Shown piece by piece: positions 60,958-64,000 of a DNA stretch of 64,000 nt. A program made the position numbers and the translations under genes. The notes beneath the pieces are model-generated. The model saw only the letters and a program-made list of their open reading frames with translations. It had not been told where the DNA came from and made no database searches. Numbering within the stretch: the stretch's first letter is position 1; every line of letters begins with the position of its first letter. The DNA is from Pseudooctadecabacter jejudonensis (GTDB taxonomy: Bacteria > Pseudomonadota > Alphaproteobacteria > Rhodobacterales > Rhodobacteraceae): contig NZ_FWFT01000002.1 of NCBI RefSeq assembly GCF_900172275.1, positions 62,001-126,000 of the forward strand. Direction: 5' to 3'.

Positions 60958-61680
60958 TCAGCCTTCTGCCGATGACGTGGTCAATTTGTAGAACGTCAAC
61001 GCATGAACAAAGGCGGTGTGTTTGATCGCCGCGGCGGCCTCGGCCTCTTCGTCCGCACCCCATTGTTCTGCTTGCCAAATTTCGTCCAAACGGGACATGT
61101 TCCAGCCCTCATCGGCGCCCAGTCGCCCCTGTGCCACAGCCAGCCCGATGACCAAGGACCCTGAAAGCGCTATCAAATCGTGCAGCGCGGTCAGCTGAAA
61201 GGGTGACGCAAGGTAAAGTGGCGCGGACAGGGCCGAAAGCGCAGCTTGAGATTGATCCACCGGCATGATCCCAGACGTCGGCAGCAACCGCGCGCCAAAG
61301 GTTTCATGTGCCCAGTCAAGAAGCGGGTCCCAGGTGGCGGCCTGTCGCGCCACCAGCGGGTCGGGATGGGTGGCGCGGTAGCACAACAAATCGCTGCCAC
61401 CGTAGGCCGCCAGCATGTCCGCCACCTCGGTGAACTGCGTCGCGACTTTGTCGATCGCGGCATTGGCGGACCGCGTGAAGGGCATGACGTTCGGGTCGAT
61501 CCCGTCCTCCACCGCGCGCCATTCATCGGCCACCGCCTCTGCCAACGCCTCGGTCGGAACGATCAGCGCAGATTTGGCAGGTGTTTTGACAGGGCGCGTA
61601 TCAAGCTGCACGGCGAACCCGCCGTCAGCGGGCACGACGTTCACGTCTGTCCAGAACCGCTTTGCGGCCCACGCGCTCAT
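60958..61680 (-). CDS. ATP12-family F1-ATPase assembly chaperone
   Basis: 240 residues from the ATG at 61680 (MSAWAAKRFWTDV), overlapping the rluC-type stop (ATGA). RFWTDVNVVPADGGFAVQLDTRPVKTPAK, then VADEWRAVEDGIDPNVMPFTR and LLCYRATHPDPLVARQAATWDPLLDWA (in parts) are the ATP12 signature. In mitochondria and alphaproteobacteria ATP12 helps assemble F1. The longer frame upstream to 61740 is not family-like. Confidence 0.9.
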   Translation of the reverse strand: MSAWAAKRFWTDVNVVPADGGFAVQLDTRPVKTPAKSALIVPTEALAEAVADEWRAVEDGIDPNVMPFTRSANAAIDKVATQFTEVADMLAAYGGSDLLCYRATHPDPLVARQAATWDPLLDWAHETFGARLLPTSGIMPVDQSQAALSALSAPLYLASPFQLTALHDLIALSGSLVIGLAVAQGRLGADEGWNMSRLDEIWQAEQWGADEEAEAAAAIKHTAFVHALTFYKLTTSSAEG

Positions 61681-62717
61681 AGCAGGCCCTCGAACGGATT
61701 GTCCGGGGCGTGGTCTTCGGCCCAGCCGAACAATTCCCAAGAATGGGTCATATGCGGGGGCAAGCTGGCCTTGATAAAAAGGTCTTTGCCTGTGGTCGGA
61801 TGTTCGATACGCAAGGACCGCGCGTGCAGATGCAACTTGCGCCCCACCTCCTCGCCCATGCCAGCGCCCCAGCCATCACCAAGGTTTTCCTGCTGCGAGC
61901 CGCCGTATTTGCCATCCCCGATGATCGGGTGGCCGATCTCACCCATGTGGGCGCGCAGCTGGTGGGTGCGACCTGTGATGGGCGTCAACGCCAACCAAGC
62001 GGTCCGATCGGCAAGGGACGTCAGCACGGTGTAATCGGTGTGCGCGCGCTTTGCGCCCTCAACGCTGTCCACTTCGCGCGGATGCACGCAGCGCATCTTT
62101 TCGTTCTCGCCCTTGCGGCCATGTCCGGGCATCTTCACCAGCCCGTATTTGACCGACCCCAATTTGGGGAGCGGCACGCCCGCAACCAAGGCCCAATAGA
62201 TTTTTTCGGTGTTGCGATGACGAAACGCCTCAGTCAGTTTTTTGGCGGCCAAGCGCGTGCGGGCCAGAACCAAAACGCCGGAGGTGTCCTTGTCCAACCG
62301 GTGCACCAATCGCGGCTTTTCATCATAGCCAAACTTCAACGCCTCAGCGAGGCCATCCACGTGACGCGTTTGCTTGCTGCCGCCTTGTGTTGGCAGGCCC
62401 GCCGGTTTGTTCAGCACGATCACATCGTCGTCTTTGAAGATCACGCAGCCTTGGATCAGCTTGATGTCACTTGGCGAAATGTCGCGCGGGCGGTCATCGA
62501 CTTGGTTCGGGTCAGGCAGCGGCGGGATGCGCACCTGTTGGCCGTCTTCCACACGGGTCGAGGATTTGACCCGTCCCCCCTCCACACGGATTTCGCCCTT
62601 GCGGCACATCTTTTCGATCTGCCCCTGTTTCACATGGGGAAACCGGCGCTTGAACCAACGATCGAGGCGCTGATCGCCCTCGCCCGTGGCCACATATGTC
62701 GTTTGAACCTTGCTCAT
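61677..62717 (-). CDS. rluC: RluA-family 23S rRNA pseudouridine synthase (RluC-like)
   Basis: 346 residues: N-terminal S4 domain (RLDRWFKRRFPHVKQGQIEK), then the catalytic domain with RLVHRLDKDTSGVLVLA (catalytic Asp), KIYWALVAG, LTPITGRTHQLRAHM, HPIIGDGKYGG and LHLHARSL. RluC rather than RluD is chosen from the S4 domain and context; the exact rRNA sites are not evident. Overlaps fluC-type gene by 4 bases. Confidence 0.88.
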   Translation of the reverse strand: MSKVQTTYVATGEGDQRLDRWFKRRFPHVKQGQIEKMCRKGEIRVEGGRVKSSTRVEDGQQVRIPPLPDPNQVDDRPRDISPSDIKLIQGCVIFKDDDVIVLNKPAGLPTQGGSKQTRHVDGLAEALKFGYDEKPRLVHRLDKDTSGVLVLARTRLAAKKLTEAFRHRNTEKIYWALVAGVPLPKLGSVKYGLVKMPGHGRKGENEKMRCVHPREVDSVEGAKRAHTDYTVLTSLADRTAWLALTPITGRTHQLRAHMGEIGHPIIGDGKYGGSQQENLGDGWGAGMGEEVGRKLHLHARSLRIEHPTTGKDLFIKASLPPHMTHSWELFGWAEDHAPDNPFEGLL

Positions 62718-63088
62718 CCCAGTACCCCACGCATGATCATGACACCTGCGATCAACGCCCCCAACGACAGCACCACGGACGCCCCCACATACACAGCCGC
62801 CAGACCGGGCGTGCCGCGTTCGAATAGCGTGTATGCCTCAAGCGAAAAGGCTGAAAACGTCGTGAAGCCGCCCAACACCCCTGTCATCAAAAATGGATTC
62901 ATATGGCCCAGCATTTTCTGCCCCAAATAGACAACGAGAAGGCCCATAACGAAGGATCCGATGACGTTGGCCGTCAGGACACCCACGGGGAAGCCCTGGG
63001 ATGGACGGTAAAGGGCCACGCCCACGCCGTAGCGGGCTGCGGCGCCGATGGCACCGCCTAAGGCGACTTGGATCACAGTTGGTATCAT
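62714..63088 (-). CDS. crcB: Fluoride channel FluC/CrcB
   Basis: 124 residues, four helices. GGAIGAAARYGVG, NVIGSFVMGLL and GVLGGFTTFSAFSLE are the CrcB/FluC motifs (Phe box and sodium-site region). Exports fluoride as a dual-topology dimer. Overlaps the rluC start by 4 bases. No fluoride riboswitch is visible in the 30 bp between it and rarA. Confidence 0.92.
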   Translation of the reverse strand: MIPTVIQVALGGAIGAAARYGVGVALYRPSQGFPVGVLTANVIGSFVMGLLVVYLGQKMLGHMNPFLMTGVLGGFTTFSAFSLEAYTLFERGTPGLAAVYVGASVVLSLGALIAGVMIMRGVLG

Positions 63089-63118
63089 GGGCGCGTCATA
63101 TTCCCGTGGTGGGCAGAG

Positions 63119-64000
63119 TCAACCGTTGCGCTTGGCCCGCAGTTTGGCGAAAAAATCGACCCGTTTCTTCAGTTCGCGCTCATAGCCGCGATCGACAGGC
63201 GTGTAATAGACACCCCGTTTCATGGTGTCAGGGAAGTAATTTTGGCCGCTGAACCCGTCTTCGGCGTCGTGATCGTAGGCATAACCATCGCCGTAGCCTT
63301 GGTCTTTCATCAGTGATGTCGGCGCGTTGAGGATGTGTTTGGGCGGGGGTTCTGACCCGGTCTTTTCTGCCGCGCGCATTGCGTTTTTGTAGGCTGCGTA
63401 GCCCGCGTTGGATTTGGGCGCGAGGGCGAGGTAGGTGACAGCCTGCGCCAGCGCCAATTCGCCTTCGGGGGAGCCAAGACGTTCATAGGTTTCCCAGGCA
63501 TGCAGGCAGATGGTTTGGGCCTGTGGGTCGGCCAGACCGATGTCTTCGACGGACATGCGGGTGATCCGGCGGGCCAGAAAACGCGGGTCTTCGCCCCCCT
63601 TGAGCATGCGGGCAAACCAATAGAGGGCCGCGTCAGGGTCAGACCCGCGCACAGATTTGTGCAAGGCACTGATCAGGTTGTAATGCTCATCCCCGGACTT
63701 GTCGTATTTCGTGGCGCGGCGCATGAGGCGTGTGGTCAGCGCGTCGGTGTTGAGTTTGTCTTTCGTCCGCCAGGCCGCGACCTGCTCAATCAAGTTGAGC
63801 AACCCGCGCCCATCGCCGTCAGCCATCTCCAACAGAGCCTCACGGGCGTGGGCGTCGAGGGGGAGTTTACGGCCGAGTTCCTGTTCGGCCCGTTGGGCAA
63901 GACGTTCCAAATCCGCTAAAGAAAGCCGTTCCAGAACAAGGACTTGGGACCGGGACAGGACGGCCGCGTTGAGTTCAAAGGACGGGTTTTCGGTGGTCGC
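63119..64000 (-). CDS. rarA: Replication-associated recombination protein A (N-terminus cut by window edge)
   Basis: The frame is open to base 64000, with ATTENPSFELNAAVLSRSQ (sensor-1 region of the AAA+ domain), LERLSLADLERLAQRA, then the lid and tetramerisation domains (YDKSGDEHYNLISALHKSVRGSDPDAALYWFARML in parts, EDIGLADPQAQTI, YGDGYAYDHDAEDGF, VYYTPVDRGYE). About 294 residues of a usual 430-440; Walker A and B lie beyond the window. Acts at stalled replication forks. Confidence 0.92.
   Translation of the reverse strand, partial: ATTENPSFELNAAVLSRSQVLVLERLSLADLERLAQRAEQELGRKLPLDAHAREALLEMADGDGRGLLNLIEQVAAWRTKDKLNTDALTTRLMRRATKYDKSGDEHYNLISALHKSVRGSDPDAALYWFARMLKGGEDPRFLARRITRMSVEDIGLADPQAQTICLHAWETYERLGSPEGELALAQAVTYLALAPKSNAGYAAYKNAMRAAEKTGSEPPPKHILNAPTSLMKDQGYGDGYAYDHDAEDGFSGQNYFPDTMKRGVYYTPVDRGYERELKKRVDFFAKLRAKRNG

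Noticed and set aside
1-64000. CRISPR arrays, IS elements or prophage genes
   Set aside because: No regularly spaced repeats of CRISPR type, no transposase motifs and no phage structural genes were found.

Overview
The window is a 64 kb chromosomal segment from a GC-rich alphaproteobacterium, most likely a marine member of the Rhodobacteraceae (Roseobacter group). I infer this from the bztABCD acidic amino acid importer, a taurine ABC importer, a RutR-controlled reductive pyrimidine catabolic operon, a DctBD/TRAP system, dense ATGA start/stop overlaps, and gene neighbourhoods (rpmH-rnpA-yidD, yidC-engB-argB) of that lineage. I see no phage, IS element or CRISPR array. Assignments come from reading motifs; no database was searched.

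Layout. 1-8.0 kb: pyrimidine/hydantoin catabolism and its importer. A TetR/RutR-type regulator (cut by the left edge) is divergent from N-carbamoyl-beta-alanine amidohydrolase, dihydropyrimidinase, three small unrecognised proteins and an NMT1/THI5-type ABC importer. A perfect RutR-type operator overlaps the likely start of transcription and a rho-independent terminator closes the operon. 8.1-12.5 kb: a glutaredoxin-like protein, a small hypothetical, a 49-bp direct repeat, and tauABC, whose permease carries a large extra N-terminal/periplasmic region. 12.6-15.1 kb: pxpABC (5-oxoprolinase).

15.2-24.6 kb: a DctB/DctD two-component system, a TRAP transporter (dctPQM), two adjacent S-adenosylhomocysteinase-like proteins (one with the catalytic residues kept, one degenerate) and a nucleoside hydrolase. 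This looks like an undescribed module for uptake and breakdown of a nucleoside-like compound. The DctD homologue lacks the GAFTGA loop needed to contact sigma-54. 24.6-27.5 kb: threonine catabolism (tdh, kbl) with an XRE-cupin regulator.

27.6-42.3 kb: an exopolysaccharide locus with Wzy-like, Wzz/GumC-like, Wza-like and Wzx-like proteins, a WecG-sugar transferase fusion, GalU and three glycosyltransferases. It carries its own phosphorelay: a PAS hybrid kinase split by a frameshift from its REC-Hpt part, a LuxR-type response regulator, and a small secreted protein next to the kinase. A CCTATCC...GGATAGG dyad recurs upstream of three of its transcription units. A tRNA-Arg(ACG) gene borders the locus.

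42.6-64 kb: a histidine kinase; a disulfide oxidoreductase with a TVP38-family membrane protein; rpmH-rnpA-yidD, a DUF3833 lipoprotein, ttcA, an EAL protein, yidC-engB-argB, a ferredoxin-like protein and a SixA-like phosphatase; bztABCD, whose BztC has a roughly 360-residue periplasmic insertion; and ATP12, RluC, FluC and the C-terminal part of RarA, which runs off the right edge.

Recurring themes are hairpins placed directly after substrate-binding-protein genes (tauA, dctP, bztA), probably giving excess binding protein over permease, and unusual periplasmic additions to two unrelated ABC permeases.
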